Source of the DNA: Bacillus safensis FO-36b
GTDB taxonomy: Bacteria; Bacillota; Bacilli; Bacillales; Bacillaceae
Length of the DNA stretch: 64,000 bases
Assembly: GCF_000691165.1 (NCBI RefSeq)
Contig: NZ_ASJD01000006.1
Span: 62,001-126,000 of the forward strand
Direction of reading: 5' to 3'
In this document: piece by piece, positions 21,792 through 33,826 of the stretch
Layout: each line of letters begins with the position of its first letter
Position numbering within the stretch: the stretch's first letter is position 1
Position numbers and translations under genes: made by a program
The notes under the pieces: generated by a model
The model's database searches: none
Told to the model about the DNA's origin: nothing
What the model saw: the letters and a program-made list of their open reading frames with translations, nothing else

Positions 21792-21856
21792 GATTAGCTT
21801 AATCAAGAGGGCAGTCATCCTCCATTCGCCACATGCCCGAATTTCACACGTATTTT

Positions 21857-21873
21857 TTATACATCGTGTATAA
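21857..21873. promoter_or_regulatory. Perfect palindrome TTATACA-N3-TGTATAA (possible PucR-type operator)
   Basis: Seven-base arms with a 3-base centre (TCG), 27 bases before the regulator start codon in the divergent region. Its position fits autoregulation of the neighbouring PucR-family gene. No consensus known to me. Confidence 0.45.
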
Positions 21874-21900
21874 GAGTGTTCAAAAGGAGGTCATGAGTCT

Positions 21901-23559
21901 ATGGCGATTCTCGTCAAAGATGCACTCTCGCTCGATATCATGAAGGAAACAAAGCTGCTTGCTGGGGAAAATGGACTGGACCGTCTCATTCAGTGGGTGA
22001 CCATCGTGGAAATTATCGAAGATACTTCAAGGCTTTCAGAAGGAGAGCTGCTCGTCACAACCGGCTTTGGGCTTGCAGACAATCAGGAAAGGCGCACCCG
22101 GCTTGAGGAGCTGATTCAATCTCATCGTCTATCAGCCATTGCGATTTATAAAGGCGTATACTTAACAGAAATTCCGGCATCACTGATCGAAGCTGCCAAA
22201 AACAGCGGCATTCCACTCATCGAGATTCCTTCACATGTCAACTTCTCAGACATTACAAAAGCCGTCCTAGAGCAAATCGTCAGCAGCCAGCTCCATCAGC
22301 TTAAATATTCTTCAGCCATTCACCAAAGACTGACCCATTTAAATGTCAGCAATAAAAATGTCACACAAATTACAGATGAGCTGGCACACCTCACTTCGGC
22401 GAACATCGTTGTGCTTGATGTTTTTTTACATCAAACAGCAGCTCATCTCATAAAAGATGAAGTGACGTACGCTCCTGCTTTTGGCTTTCTGACAGATCAT
22501 GAACCAATCGAAACGACGCCTCTTCTCAAGCAGGCTGAGGAGAAAGGAAGGCTCGTTTATGACACGTGCGGTGCGTTTGTCCTCGCTGCATGTCCAGTGA
22601 TTGCGATGGGCGATATTTTCGGATTTATTGTATCTTTAAAGAAAAAGGATGCGTGGCATCATCTCGACGCGATTGCCATCGAGCATGCCGGGGCGGTGTA
22701 TGCGATTGAATGGCTGAAGCAAAAAGCCATTCAAGATACAGAAAACCAAATGCAAGGTCATTTGTTAGATGATATTTTGCAGCAGCAGTACACAGAAGAA
22801 AGCTATGTGGTCGAACAAGCAACAAAGCTGCAATACGATATGAGCGATGAGCAGGTGGTCATCTACTTTCAATTTCAGCATCAGCATACACAGCTCGATC
22901 ACCAAATGATGCAGCGCCTGTCTCAATTGCTCACGTCGATATTTGAACGCAGACATATTCCTTTTTTACTTAAAACAAGGCTCGATTCCATTTTTGTTCT
23001 TACGCCAGCAGGAAAAAAAGCATTTCAAGAAGCGGAGTGGTATCGTGCAGCAGAGGAGTGCCGGAGCACTTGGTCTTATTTTTTTCCCGTCCATCCGATT
23101 GTGATTGGCATCGGGAGAGCCTATGACCAGATCGGTCTCTTTTCAAAAAGCGCGAAGGAAGCACAGTATGCAGCAAGGCTTCTTCCACTTTTAAAGACAG
23201 ACGAATGCATCATTCATTATCAGAAGCTCGGTTTATACGGGATGCTGCTTGAAATGAATGAAGCGGGTATGAATTTGCATGACTTTTACGTGGAGCTGTT
23301 AAGTCCCTTGCTTTATACGAAAAAACAGGGGGCTGACCTGATCCATACACTCGAAGTGTATTTGACACACAATGAAAATATTCAAAAATCTGCGGGGGAA
23401 TTGTTTATTCACAGGCATACATTAAGCTATCGCTTAAAACAAATTGAAACGAGAACAGGCTGCAGCCTCAAATCCACGGATGACCGGATGAAGCTGCAGC
23501 TCAGTATCATGGCGTACCGCCTATCTGGTCTGCTTGATCAGATGAGAACCATTTCATGA
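21901..23559 (+). CDS. PucR-family transcriptional regulator
   Basis: 552-residue regulator with the N-terminal PucR domain (about residues 8-130: LLAGENGLDRLIQWVTIVE), a middle GGDEF-like region and the C-terminal HTH_30 helix-turn-helix (FIHRHTLSYRLKQIETRTG, residues about 500-518). Members activate catabolism of purines, amino acids or GABA when the substrate is present. ATG 21901 follows AAAAGGAGG. It is divergent from yodTSRQ and converges on ablB, overlapping its 3' end by 6 bases, so it most likely controls both. The inducer is unknown. B. subtilis lacks such a gene in its kamA cluster, which is under sporulation control. Confidence 0.85.
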   Translation: MAILVKDALSLDIMKETKLLAGENGLDRLIQWVTIVEIIEDTSRLSEGELLVTTGFGLADNQERRTRLEELIQSHRLSAIAIYKGVYLTEIPASLIEAAKNSGIPLIEIPSHVNFSDITKAVLEQIVSSQLHQLKYSSAIHQRLTHLNVSNKNVTQITDELAHLTSANIVVLDVFLHQTAAHLIKDEVTYAPAFGFLTDHEPIETTPLLKQAEEKGRLVYDTCGAFVLAACPVIAMGDIFGFIVSLKKKDAWHHLDAIAIEHAGAVYAIEWLKQKAIQDTENQMQGHLLDDILQQQYTEESYVVEQATKLQYDMSDEQVVIYFQFQHQHTQLDHQMMQRLSQLLTSIFERRHIPFLLKTRLDSIFVLTPAGKKAFQEAEWYRAAEECRSTWSYFFPVHPIVIGIGRAYDQIGLFSKSAKEAQYAARLLPLLKTDECIIHYQKLGLYGMLLEMNEAGMNLHDFYVELLSPLLYTKKQGADLIHTLEVYLTHNENIQKSAGELFIHRHTLSYRLKQIETRTGCSLKSTDDRMKLQLSIMAYRLSGLLDQMRTIS

Positions 23560-24399
23560 TTCATTCGGCGTTTTCACCCATAGATTCATATCTTCAATTT
23601 TGTCAAAAATATAGCAGTTGTTTTGGAAACGCCCGGTATACGTATAGCCGAGCTGATAAAACACTTGGTTCATTCCATAGGACAGTGCACGTGCGAGAGA
23701 ATAAAAGACATAGATGTGCATGGATTGAAGTTCTTTTTCGAGTGCTAGAATCAAATGATGCATGAATCCTAGTTTTCTGTATGATGGAAGGGTCGCACAA
23801 TCTGTTAATTCCGCATGACCATACGGCGCATTGATTTCAGCGGATGCCGCACTCACAATGTGCCCGTCATGTTCAACGGCATAAAAGACGGTCCCTTCCT
23901 CCATCACCTTTTGGATGTAATCTGGCTCATTCATTGGCGTAGGATACGTTTCAAAAACGGTATCATAGAGCTTTGCCAGCTTGTGAATATCCTGCGTATC
24001 CGCTTTCCTCATCACATACTCATCCTGCCAAGTGCCTTGGTCTTTTTTGAGAGGCTTTTTCTGAATAGACGCAACAATTTCATCTTCCTTCAGCCAATAC
24101 GGGCTGTTCATCCGATCCTCCGTCAGAAAGAGCGACATGCCGTACGCATCACTTCCAAGGAAATAATGAGAAAACACGCCTTCAAGCCGAAAGCCTTTTT
24201 CTAAAAAAAGAGGCATATGCTCACGCCTGACTTTCACAATGACCTTAGAAGCCTTGCAGTCTGCCGCTTCCTTTAGAACCGACTGAATCACATCCCGCAC
24301 CCTGCCGCTGTAGTCATCCAAACGGATGCGCTCATTAAATGAATCAATACAGATCGAGGCAGAAAAACGCTCGTTTGCAAGTTCCTTCAATTGCACCAT
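23554..24399 (-). CDS. ablB: Putative beta-lysine N-acetyltransferase (AblB/YodP-like)
   Basis: GNAT-fold acetyltransferase of 281 residues. The C-terminal half (about residues 128-275) is the GNAT domain, with the acetyl-CoA region ATLPSYRKLGFMHHLI and the family ending ALSYGMNQVFYQLGYTYTGRFQNN; the N-terminal half is the AblB-specific extension. AblB makes N-epsilon-acetyl-beta-lysine from beta-lysine, normally next to the lysine 2,3-aminomutase AblA/KamA. No aminomutase gene is in this window. ATG 24399 has AAGAGAGGATGAG upstream. It overlaps the convergent PucR gene by 6 bases and follows a small membrane-protein gene by 21 bases. Confidence 0.85.
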   Translation of the reverse strand: MVQLKELANERFSASICIDSFNERIRLDDYSGRVRDVIQSVLKEAADCKASKVIVKVRREHMPLFLEKGFRLEGVFSHYFLGSDAYGMSLFLTEDRMNSPYWLKEDEIVASIQKKPLKKDQGTWQDEYVMRKADTQDIHKLAKLYDTVFETYPTPMNEPDYIQKVMEEGTVFYAVEHDGHIVSAASAEINAPYGHAELTDCATLPSYRKLGFMHHLILALEKELQSMHIYVFYSLARALSYGMNQVFYQLGYTYTGRFQNNCYIFDKIEDMNLWVKTPNES

Positions 24400-24420
24400 A
24401 TACTCATCCTCTCTTATAAA

Positions 24421-24615
24421 TCAGCTAATAAATAAAATCCAAATGGAAAATGAAACAATGACGATACCAGAAAAAATCGACATGATCATATACCTAATGG
24501 CTGAGCCTTTTTTGGCTTTGTTTTGCTTTCTCGCTTCATACATGATGAGATTGGAAAACAGTATAAATAAAATAAGTAACACAATTGCAAATAGAATGAT
24601 TCCTTGAATGACCAT
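24421..24615 (-). CDS. Small two-helix membrane protein
   Basis: 64 residues, almost all in two hydrophobic segments (residues 3-24 and 43-62) joined by a basic loop (YEARKQNKAKKGSAIRY). No family recognised. ATG 24615 is preceded by ATGAGGAGGCAGC, a strong ribosome site. It is 21 bases upstream of ablB, suggesting co-transcription, and lies beyond the purD terminator. Confidence 0.66.
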   Translation of the reverse strand: MVIQGIILFAIVLLILFILFSNLIMYEARKQNKAKKGSAIRYMIMSIFSGIVIVSFSIWILFIS

Positions 24616-24686
24616 GCTGCCTCCTCATAAACTCGTCATCCCATACTACTTCTTCATATTCAATCATCATCCCTTCTCATGAACAA

Positions 24687-24724
24687 AAAACACCTTTCCA
24701 TCTCGTCAGATAGAAAGGTGTTTT
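24687..24724. terminator. Terminator after purD
   Basis: AAAACACCTTTC / GAAAGGTGTTTT 12-bp stem with a 14-base loop, directly after the purD stop codon on the minus strand and flanked by A and T runs. Confidence 0.92.
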
Positions 24725-24726
24725 GA

Positions 24727-26013
<1,287 letters not shown>

Positions 26014-27552
26014 TTAATGTTTGAAATGTCTAACGCCAGTGAAGACCATGGCGATGCCGTATTCATCTGCTTTTTGAATCGATTCTTCATCACGAATAGA
26101 TCCGCCTGGCTGAATGATCGCTGTGACGCCTGCCTTTGCAGCAGCTTCCACTGTATCGCCCATTGGGAAGAATGCATCAGAGCCTAGTGCGCTTCCTTTT
26201 GCCTTTTCACCTGCTTGCTCAATGGCAATGTTAGCTGAGCCCACACGGTTCATTTGACCAGCACCGATCCCTGCTGTCATTTGATCTTTCGCAAGGACAA
26301 TCGCATTTGATTTCACATGCTTGACGACTTTCCAAGCTAGCTTTAAGTCTTTCCATTCGTCTTCTGTTGGTTCTCTTTTCGTTGGAATAGAGATGGTTGC
26401 TTCCTCTAATCCGTACGTGTCAATATCCTGAACAAGCAGTCCGCCATGGACACTTGTCAGCTGCTTTTCTTTTTTCCCGAGATCCGCTTCTACATCTAAT
26501 GTTAATAGACGAAGGTTCTTTTTCGCCGTTAACACGTCAAGGGCTTCTGGGCTGAACGATGGGGCGATGACAATTTCTAAGAAAATCGTATGCAGCACGT
26601 CAGCTGTTTGTTTGTCTACTTCACGGTTAAGTGCCACAATGCCGCCAAAAATAGAAGTTTCATCTGCCTTGAATGCTCGGTCAAATGCTTCTGCAATCGT
26701 TTCTCCTGTACCAACGCCGCACGGGTTCATATGCTTCACAGCGACAGCTGCCGGCTCTGTGAATTCACGTACAATTTGGAGAGCTGCATCTGCATCTTTG
26801 ATATTGTTGTAGGAAAGTTCTTTTCCATGTAATTGCTTTGCAGTAGCCAAAGAACCTTTGGCTGGAAGAGCATTTTCATAGAAAGTCGCCGCTTGGTGCG
26901 GGTTTTCTCCATAACGAAGGGATTGTTTTTTCTCAAACGTGACAGTGAACTGTTCTGGCTCTGTTTCGCCCACAAAGTTTGTTAAGTAATCCGCAATCAG
27001 AGCATCGTATGCAGCCGTATGACGGAATACCTTGGCAGCGAGCTCACGTTTTTTCTCGAGTGACACGCCGCCTTCTTTGATTTGCTGGATGACTGTATCA
27101 TAGTCACGAGGATCGACAATCACTGTGACGTCTTGGTGGTTTTTTGATGCCGCACGAAGCATTCCCGGTCCGCCAATATCAATGTTTTCAATTGCTTCTT
27201 CATATGTCACATCGTCTTTTGAAATCGTCTCTTTGAATGGATAGAGATTCACGACAACAAGATCAATCGGCTGAATGCCATGCTTTTCAATCTGTGCCAT
27301 ATGCTCATCGTTTTCTCTCACTGCTAAAAGCCCGCCATGAATGTTCGGGTGAAGTGTTTTGAGTCGTCCATCCATGATTTCAGGGAATCCAGTGACTTCA
27401 GAAATCCCAATGACATTGATGCCGTTCTCTTGAAGAAGCTTGTGTGTACCTCCAGTTGAAATCACTTCAACGCCAAGTTCTGTTAATTCTTTCACAAAAG
27501 GTACAAGATTCGTTTTATCGGAAACACTGATTAATGCGCGTTTGATCGTCAT
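26014..27552 (-). CDS. purH: Bifunctional AICAR formyltransferase/IMP cyclohydrolase
   Basis: Catalyses the last two steps of IMP synthesis. 512 residues: the N-terminal IMP cyclohydrolase domain ([16 protein letters not shown]..., about 1-195) and the C-terminal AICAR transformylase domain with [12 protein letters not shown] and [13 protein letters not shown] 27552, 15 bases after purN. Full length for the family. Confidence 0.98.
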   Translation of the reverse strand: MTIKRALISVSDKTNLVPFVKELTELGVEVISTGGTHKLLQENGINVIGISEVTGFPEIMDGRLKTLHPNIHGGLLAVRENDEHMAQIEKHGIQPIDLVVVNLYPFKETISKDDVTYEEAIENIDIGGPGMLRAASKNHQDVTVIVDPRDYDTVIQQIKEGGVSLEKKRELAAKVFRHTAAYDALIADYLTNFVGETEPEQFTVTFEKKQSLRYGENPHQAATFYENALPAKGSLATAKQLHGKELSYNNIKDADAALQIVREFTEPAAVAVKHMNPCGVGTGETIAEAFDRAFKADETSIFGGIVALNREVDKQTADVLHTIFLEIVIAPSFSPEALDVLTAKKNLRLLTLDVEADLGKKEKQLTSVHGGLLVQDIDTYGLEEATISIPTKREPTEDEWKDLKLAWKVVKHVKSNAIVLAKDQMTAGIGAGQMNRVGSANIAIEQAGEKAKGSALGSDAFFPMGDTVEAAAKAGVTAIIQPGGSIRDEESIQKADEYGIAMVFTGVRHFKH

Positions 27553-27567
27553 GCCTTCGTCACCTCA

Positions 27568-28137
27568 TTAAGATAATTCTAAAAGTGATTTGATCACTTT
27601 TGGATATAGTGTGTGTTCTAGTTCATGCATTCTTTTTTCAATCGATTCAAGCTCTTCCCCTTGTTCGATATAAATCGCGGCTTGGTCAATAATCGGGCCG
27701 GTATCCATACCTTCGTCGACAAAATGGACAGTGATTCCTGCCACTTTGACGCCTGCTTGATAGGCTTGTCCAATGGCATCCAGTCCTGGGAAGGCTGGCA
27801 GCAAGGACGGGTGGATATTGACAATTTTCCCTCTGAATGCTTCAAGTAATGTCGGACCAATCAGTCTCATATACCCAGCAAGGAAAATCCATTCCACTTC
27901 ATGCAGCCTAAGCTGTTCAATGATCGTTTGTTCAAAAGCGGCTTTATTCGGAAAAGCCTTCGGGGTAAAGGCAAAGGAGGGAATGCCCTCTTTCTCAGCA
28001 CGCTCCAGCACCTTTGCACCCGGTTTATCACAAATCACAATGGCGGCCTCTGCCTGCCACTGTTCTTTTTTTAATGTATCCATAATGGCTTGAAAATTCG
28101 TCCCGCTTCCAGAGGCGAAGATCGCAAACTTCTTCAT
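27568..28137 (-). CDS. purN: Phosphoribosylglycinamide formyltransferase
   Basis: Transfers a formyl group from 10-formyl-tetrahydrofolate to GAR. 189 residues; [12 protein letters not shown] binds the substrate phosphate and the catalytic set is visible in [13 protein letters not shown] (Asn, His) and DEGMDTGPI (Asp). It overlaps purM by 4 bases (ATGA), typical of translational coupling. Confidence 0.97.
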   Translation of the reverse strand: MKKFAIFASGSGTNFQAIMDTLKKEQWQAEAAIVICDKPGAKVLERAEKEGIPSFAFTPKAFPNKAAFEQTIIEQLRLHEVEWIFLAGYMRLIGPTLLEAFRGKIVNIHPSLLPAFPGLDAIGQAYQAGVKVAGITVHFVDEGMDTGPIIDQAAIYIEQGEELESIEKRMHELEHTLYPKVIKSLLELS

Positions 28138-29174
28138 GAGAGGCTTCCACCGCCGAATGTGACACCTTCTCCTTTTTGAACACGGCCGATGAGAAATGCT
28201 TTCTCTCCGTCTTCTTCAAGTCCTCTGATCACTTCGACAAGGTCATCTTCTTTTACCGCTAAAACAAAACCAATGCCCATATTAAACACGTTGAACATTT
28301 CTTCAGCCTTTAACTGTCCTTTTTCTTGAATAAAGGAGAAAATTGGCGGTACTGGCCATGAGCCGTTATCAATCTCAACGCCAAGCCCTTCAGGCAGCAT
28401 ACGCGGTAAATTTTCAATAAAGCCGCCGCCTGTCACATGTGCCATGCCGTCAATCTTGCCGGCTTTCACTTGTTTGAGAACAGGCTTCACATAAATTTTG
28501 GTCGGTTCAAGCAGCTCTTCTCCAAGCGGTCTTGTAAAAGGTTCATACGTTTGATGCAGATCCAGACCAGCGTCTTCCAGCAATACTTTACGAACGAGGG
28601 AGTACCCATTGCTATGAATTCCGCTTGAGCTGAGTCCAATAAGCAAGTGCCCCTCTTTAATGCTCTCTCCTGTCACGATTTCATCCTTTTCAACGACGCC
28701 TACTGAAAAACCAGCAATATCATATTCATCTTCTGTGTAAAGACCCGGCATTTCTGCTGTTTCTCCGCCGACAAGCGCTGAACCAGACTGCTCACAGCCG
28801 TCAGCCACACCTTTGACGATTGATTCAATTTTTATCGGATCTGCTTTACCAACTGCTAAGTAATCTAAGAAAAAGAGCGGCTCTGCCCCTTGTGCCAGCA
28901 CATCGTTGACACACATTGCCACGGCATCAACACCGATCGTATCGTGTTGATCCATTAAAAAGGCAAGCTTTAATTTTGTTCCGACACCATCTGTTCCTGA
29001 GACAAGAACGGGCTTTTTGTATGGCAGCTCAGATAAATCAAACATACCGCCAAATCCGCCTAGAGCACCCATGACGCCTGCTCTTTTTGTACGTTCTACG
29101 TGTGTTTTCATTCGTTTGACGGCTTCGTATCCTGCTTCGATGTCGACACCGGCGTTTTTATATGCTTCTGACAT
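28134..29174 (-). CDS. purM: Phosphoribosylformylglycinamidine cyclo-ligase (AIR synthetase)
   Basis: ATP-dependent ring closure making aminoimidazole ribonucleotide. 346 residues; [19 protein letters not shown] at the start, [13 protein letters not shown] and [19 protein letters not shown] core. A frame 11 codons longer is open, but ATG 29174 has AAAAGGAGTGA upstream and begins MSEAYKNAG like the B. subtilis enzyme. Confidence 0.97.
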   Translation of the reverse strand: MSEAYKNAGVDIEAGYEAVKRMKTHVERTKRAGVMGALGGFGGMFDLSELPYKKPVLVSGTDGVGTKLKLAFLMDQHDTIGVDAVAMCVNDVLAQGAEPLFFLDYLAVGKADPIKIESIVKGVADGCEQSGSALVGGETAEMPGLYTEDEYDIAGFSVGVVEKDEIVTGESIKEGHLLIGLSSSGIHSNGYSLVRKVLLEDAGLDLHQTYEPFTRPLGEELLEPTKIYVKPVLKQVKAGKIDGMAHVTGGGFIENLPRMLPEGLGVEIDNGSWPVPPIFSFIQEKGQLKAEEMFNVFNMGIGFVLAVKEDDLVEVIRGLEEDGEKAFLIGRVQKGEGVTFGGGSLS

Positions 29175-29227
29175 CCCATTCACTCCTTTTAGCTGCTTCT
29201 CTTCCATTTATTTTCAGCAGAATGAAA

Positions 29228-29260
29228 GAGCAGCATATCAAATCATCTTGACTGCTGCTC
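29228..29260 (-). other. Hairpin in the purF-purM spacer
   Basis: On the minus strand GAGCAGCA pairs with TGCTGCTC (8 bp, 17-base loop) followed by TTTCATT. It lies 11 bases after the purF stop codon inside the operon. The short T tract makes it at best a weak terminator; it could also be a processing or stability element. Confidence 0.5.
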
Positions 29261-29270
29261 CTTTATTCGA

Positions 29271-30701
29271 TTATTTCGTCAGTGCTGTTTCCTTCACATG
29301 CGGAAGAACAGTATCTTCATAAATTTCAGTCGGATATTTCCCAGTAAAGCATGCTAAACATTGACCGCGCTGCGGATCATCATACTTCCTGCCAATCCCG
29401 TCCATTAAACCGTCTACAGATAAAAATGCAATGGAGTCTGCACCGATTTCCTGTCTAATTTCTTCCACTGAATGAGAAGAAGCAATCAGCTCTTCATGTG
29501 TGGACGTATCAATTCCATAAAAACATGGATGTGCGATTGGCGGTGAACTAATGCGCACATGGACTTCCGTCGCACCCGCTTCTCTTAGCATCGTCACAAT
29601 GCGGCGGCTCGTAGTTCCGCGTACGATGGAATCATCCACCATCACGACACGTTTTCCTTCGACGACCCCGCGCACAGCTGACAGCTTCATGCGCACGCCC
29701 TGCTCACGCAATGCTTGAGACGGCTGAATAAACGTCCGGCCGACATAACGGTTTTTAATCAAACCGAGCTCATATGGAATACCTGTTGCTTCGGCATATC
29801 CAATTGCTGCAGAAATACTCGAATCTGGTACACCTGTCACGACATCTGCTTCGACATGCGCTTCCTCGGCAAGCTTTTTGCCAAGGTTCTTTCTCGCACT
29901 ATGCACGTTGATGCCGTTGATATTGCTGTCAGGTCTTGAGAAATAAATGTATTCCATGCTGCACATGCTGCGGTTAATGTTCATGGAGAAGCGTTCAGAT
30001 TTCAGGCCTTCATCATTAATGATCAGCATTTCGCCAGGCTCCACATCTCGTAAATACGTGGCACCGACAACATCAAATGCACATGTTTCAGAAGCAACAA
30101 CATACGCGTCCCCAAGCATACCAAGTGAAAGCGGACGTAAGCCGTTCGGATCAAGTGCCACAATCATTTCTGTTTCCGTCATAATTAAGAAAGCATATGC
30201 GCCTTTAAGCATGGACAGGGCATTTTTGATCTGCTCTTTCAATTCAACATAGCCGCTGCGCTTAATTAAATGAGCGAGCACTTCAGTGTCAGAAGATGTT
30301 TGGAATATACTCCCCTGGTTCTCTAGCTGCTGCTTTAATTGCGTTGCATTCACTAAGTTCCCATTATGAGCAAGCGCAAGACTGCCGTTGTTTTGCGAGC
30401 GGAAGAAGAGGGGCTGCACATTTTCAAAGCCGCCTCCGCCTGCTGTCGCATACCGAACGTGTCCGATCGCTCCTTTGCCTTTCAGATCCTTTAGCTCACC
30501 GTTTTGAAAGACTTCCGTAATCAGTCCAAGGCCTTTATGTGCCGTCAGGTTTTCACCATCTGTTGCAATGATTCCCGCACCCTCTTGTCCGCGGTGCTGA
30601 AGACTATGCAATCCGTAATATGTGATTTGCGGGGCTTCTTCGTGTCCCCAAACCCCAAAGACGCCACACTCTTCGTTTAAGCCTCTGATTTCAGCAAGCA
30701 T
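29271..30701 (-). CDS. purF: Amidophosphoribosyltransferase
   Basis: First committed step of purine synthesis: PRPP plus glutamine to phosphoribosylamine. 476 residues from ATG 30701 (ribosome site GGAAAGGAG); an upstream in-frame start lacks one. Residues 1-11 ([11 protein letters not shown]) are the cleaved propeptide, exposing Cys12 as the glutaminase nucleophile. The PRPP-binding motif [14 protein letters not shown] is intact. C-x-x-C near the C-terminus (QCLACFTG) and upstream cysteines are iron-sulphur cluster ligands of the B. subtilis type. The 5' end overlaps purL by 25 bases. Confidence 0.98.
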   Translation of the reverse strand: MLAEIRGLNEECGVFGVWGHEEAPQITYYGLHSLQHRGQEGAGIIATDGENLTAHKGLGLITEVFQNGELKDLKGKGAIGHVRYATAGGGGFENVQPLFFRSQNNGSLALAHNGNLVNATQLKQQLENQGSIFQTSSDTEVLAHLIKRSGYVELKEQIKNALSMLKGAYAFLIMTETEMIVALDPNGLRPLSLGMLGDAYVVASETCAFDVVGATYLRDVEPGEMLIINDEGLKSERFSMNINRSMCSMEYIYFSRPDSNINGINVHSARKNLGKKLAEEAHVEADVVTGVPDSSISAAIGYAEATGIPYELGLIKNRYVGRTFIQPSQALREQGVRMKLSAVRGVVEGKRVVMVDDSIVRGTTSRRIVTMLREAGATEVHVRISSPPIAHPCFYGIDTSTHEELIASSHSVEEIRQEIGADSIAFLSVDGLMDGIGRKYDDPQRGQCLACFTGKYPTEIYEDTVLPHVKETALTK

Positions 30702-32908
30702 GGGATCGCTCCTTTCCATGCGCGTTCAAGCTCGTTGACCGCTGCATGAATCCATTGTTGTCCTTCTTGATTTTTGACAGTGAATACACCATCATTTGTG
30801 ACCGTTCCAACTTCTTTCGCATCTTTGACAGCCGCAGCAAATGCTTCGCGGTGCTCTGGTTTCACTGTAACGACAAAACGTGACTGAGTTTCACTGAATA
30901 ATGAAGCTTCGCTGTTTAAATCAATTTGGATATGAGCGCCAAGACCATCTGTTCCAAATGTACTTTCAGCAAGTGCAACACCAAGACCGCCTTCAGACAC
31001 ATCGTGTGCTGATTGAACAAGTCCGTTTTGAATCGCAGCAAGAAGGGCTTCCTGACGCGTGAGCTCTACATCCAAATCAATTTCCGGTGCTTTTCCGTAA
31101 ATACGGCCTTCTGTCATCTTTTGAAGCTCACTGCCTGCAAATTCTTCCTTCGTCTCACCTATGATGAAAATCACATCGCCAGCCTGCTGGAACGACTGCG
31201 TCGTAATATGAGCTGTGTCTTCAACCAAACCAACCATTCCAATGACTGGTGTTGGGTAAATCGCTGTTCCATTTGATTCGTTATATAAAGAGACGTTACC
31301 ACCGATAACTGGTGTGCTTAGCTTGCGGCACGCTTCGCTAATACCGTCAGCAGATTTTTCAATTTGCCAGAAAATTTCTGGTTTTTCTGGATTACCGAAG
31401 TTCAGGTTATCTGTTACTGCAAGCGGACGAGCGCCTGAGCACACAATGTTACGTGCTGCTTCTGCCACTGCGATTTTCCCGCCGACTTCTGGATCAAGGT
31501 AAAGATAACGTGCGTTACAATCGGTTGTCATCGCAAGGGCTTTTTTCGTTCCGCGGATTCTTAAAACGCCCGCATCAGAGCCTGGTGCAACGACTGTATT
31601 TGTCCGAACCATGTAGTCATATTGATCATAAACCCATTCTTTACTTGCAATTGTTGGCTGCTGAAGGAGCTGCTTTAACGTGTCGGCTGCATCTGCGATA
31701 GCAGGTGCTTCAACTTTTGTTTCTAAAAACTCACGATAGTATGCAGGCTCACTTGACGGCTTGTGATAAACCGGCGCTTCTTCTGCAAGTGCATCAACAG
31801 GAAGCTCACATACCACTTCACCTTGATGAAGTAAACGAAGCATTTTATCGTCTGTCACATGACCGACTGATACCGCTTCAAGATCGTATTTTTCAAAAAT
31901 ATCAATGATTTCTTGTTCACGGCCTTTTTCAATGACCAAAAGCATTCTTTCTTGAGATTCAGACAGCATCATTTCGTATGCGGACATGCCTGTTTCACGC
32001 TGCGGTATGAGATCTAGATTCATCTCGATACCAGAACCTGCTTTACTCGCCATTTCAGCACTTGAGCTTGTTAAGCCAGCCGCTCCCATATCCTGAATTC
32101 CAACGAGTGCATCGTTTTTGATGACTTCAAGGCACGCTTCAAGCAGCAGTTTTTCCATGAACGGATCACCGACTTGAACAGCTGAGCGTTTTTCTTCTGA
32201 TTCATCAGAAAATTCCTCAGATGCAAATGTTGCACCGTGAATCCCGTCACGTCCCGTTTTGGCACCAACGTACATGACCGTGTTGCCGACACCTTTTGCC
32301 TGCCCTTTTTTGATGTCCTCATGGTTGATTAATCCAACACACATCGCATTTACGAGCGGGTTGCCTTCATAGCTTTGATCGAAATGAACCTCTCCGCCGA
32401 CTGTTGGAATTCCGATACAGTTTCCATAGCCTGCGATCCCTGCCACTACTTCTTCAAACAAGTACTTCACGCGCGGTGAAGTCAGTTCACCAAAACGAAG
32501 AGAGTTTAATACAGCAATTGGACGCGCACCCATGGAGAATACATCACGGATAATTCCGCCGACACCTGTCGCCGCTCCTTGATACGGTTCAATTGCAGAT
32601 GGATGGTTATGTGATTCGATTTTAAATACAACCGCTTGGTTGTCTCCAATATCAACGATTCCAGCGCCTTCCCCAGGACCTTGAAGGACGTGCTCTCCTT
32701 TTGTCGGGAATTTGCTTAAAACAGGCTTTGAGTTTTTATAACTGCAATGCTCTGACCACATGACAGAAAAAATGCCCGTTTCTGTGTAGTTTGGCAGCCT
32801 GCCAATAATGGATTCGATTAAAGCGAATTCTTCATCACTCAATCCCATTTGCTGATACAATTTCTCTTCTTTAATTTGCTTGTGACTTGGTTCAAGCAGT
32901 AGTGACAT
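30677..32908 (-). CDS. purL: Phosphoribosylformylglycinamidine synthase subunit PurL
   Basis: ATP-dependent synthetase subunit of the three-part FGAM synthase (PurL, PurQ, PurS). 743 residues, the short Bacillus type. N-terminal motif [14 protein letters not shown] and the AIRS-like halves with [13 protein letters not shown] and [10 protein letters not shown] are visible. Overlaps purQ by 17 bases and purF by 25 bases. Confidence 0.98.
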   Translation of the reverse strand: MSLLLEPSHKQIKEEKLYQQMGLSDEEFALIESIIGRLPNYTETGIFSVMWSEHCSYKNSKPVLSKFPTKGEHVLQGPGEGAGIVDIGDNQAVVFKIESHNHPSAIEPYQGAATGVGGIIRDVFSMGARPIAVLNSLRFGELTSPRVKYLFEEVVAGIAGYGNCIGIPTVGGEVHFDQSYEGNPLVNAMCVGLINHEDIKKGQAKGVGNTVMYVGAKTGRDGIHGATFASEEFSDESEEKRSAVQVGDPFMEKLLLEACLEVIKNDALVGIQDMGAAGLTSSSAEMASKAGSGIEMNLDLIPQRETGMSAYEMMLSESQERMLLVIEKGREQEIIDIFEKYDLEAVSVGHVTDDKMLRLLHQGEVVCELPVDALAEEAPVYHKPSSEPAYYREFLETKVEAPAIADAADTLKQLLQQPTIASKEWVYDQYDYMVRTNTVVAPGSDAGVLRIRGTKKALAMTTDCNARYLYLDPEVGGKIAVAEAARNIVCSGARPLAVTDNLNFGNPEKPEIFWQIEKSADGISEACRKLSTPVIGGNVSLYNESNGTAIYPTPVIGMVGLVEDTAHITTQSFQQAGDVIFIIGETKEEFAGSELQKMTEGRIYGKAPEIDLDVELTRQEALLAAIQNGLVQSAHDVSEGGLGVALAESTFGTDGLGAHIQIDLNSEASLFSETQSRFVVTVKPEHREAFAAAVKDAKEVGTVTNDGVFTVKNQEGQQWIHAAVNELERAWKGAIPCLLKSEA

Positions 32909-33575
32909 GAGTGTCCCTCCAATTTTTCACGATAGATTGAAACAATTTAAGTCCGTCTGCGCTGCCTAGTAATGAATCAACCGCGCGCTCAGGGTGCGGC
33001 ATCATGCCGAGTACATTGCCCTCTTCATTCGTTACACCTGCAATACGATTCACACTGCCGTTAATATCGTCTCCATAAGTGAAAGCGATTTGGCCGCGTT
33101 CAATGAGCTTCGCTAGAGTGTCTTCATCACAGTAGAAATTGCCTTCACCGTGCGCTACAGGAATCTTAATGGATTCGCCTTTTTGATAACCGCTTGTAAA
33201 TGGCGTTTCGTTGTTTTCTACAATGAGTTCAACTGGACGACAGATAAATTTCAAGTCTTTATTTCGTCTCATCGCACCCGGAAGAATGCCAAGCTCCTGA
33301 AGAATTTGGAACCCGTTACAAACACCAAGAACAGGTTTCCCTTCCTCAGCTGCTTTTTTCACCGCCGGCATGATGTTTGAGAAGCGGGCGATCGCACCAC
33401 ATCTTAAGTAATCCCCATAAGAGAAACCGCCTGGTACGAGTACACCGTCAAATCCGTCAAGACTCGTTTCGTCGTGCCATACATATTCAACTTGTTCACC
33501 TAGCTCATCTTGAATCGCATGGTACATATCGATATCACAGTTAGAGCCAGGCAAGACGATCACTGCAAACTTCAC
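32892..33575 (-). CDS. purQ: Phosphoribosylformylglycinamidine synthase subunit PurQ (glutaminase)
   Basis: Class-I glutamine amidotransferase subunit feeding ammonia to PurL. 227 residues; nucleophile cysteine in [12 protein letters not shown] and the catalytic His/Glu in [17 protein letters not shown] 33575 overlaps purS by 4 bases. Confidence 0.98.
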   Translation of the reverse strand: MKFAVIVLPGSNCDIDMYHAIQDELGEQVEYVWHDETSLDGFDGVLVPGGFSYGDYLRCGAIARFSNIMPAVKKAAEEGKPVLGVCNGFQILQELGILPGAMRRNKDLKFICRPVELIVENNETPFTSGYQKGESIKIPVAHGEGNFYCDEDTLAKLIERGQIAFTYGDDINGSVNRIAGVTNEEGNVLGMMPHPERAVDSLLGSADGLKLFQSIVKNWRDTHVTTA

Positions 33576-33826
33576 TGTGCGACAACCTCCTCCACCTCAT
33601 AGCGGTAATCTTCAATCACCGTGTTGGCAAGTAATTTTTCGCACATTTCTTTGACGACTGTGTCTAAATCACGATCTGATTTTTCAATGACAAGCTCCAT
33701 GTATTTCCCGATACGGACATCCTTTACTTCCTGATAAGACATGCTGTGCAAAGCGTGCTGCACGGCACTTCCTTGTGGATCAAGAACGCTCTCTTTTAAG
33801 CTGACAAAAATTTTCACTTTATACAT
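33572..33826 (-). CDS. purS: Phosphoribosylformylglycinamidine synthase subunit PurS
   Basis: Small dimeric subunit that bridges PurQ and PurL. 84 residues starting [19 protein letters not shown]. The frame is open 14 codons further, but the PurS family begins here; ATG 33826 lies 8 bases inside the end of purC and GGAGGCC is just upstream. Confidence 0.97.
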   Translation of the reverse strand: MYKVKIFVSLKESVLDPQGSAVQHALHSMSYQEVKDVRIGKYMELVIEKSDRDLDTVVKEMCEKLLANTVIEDYRYEVEEVVAQ

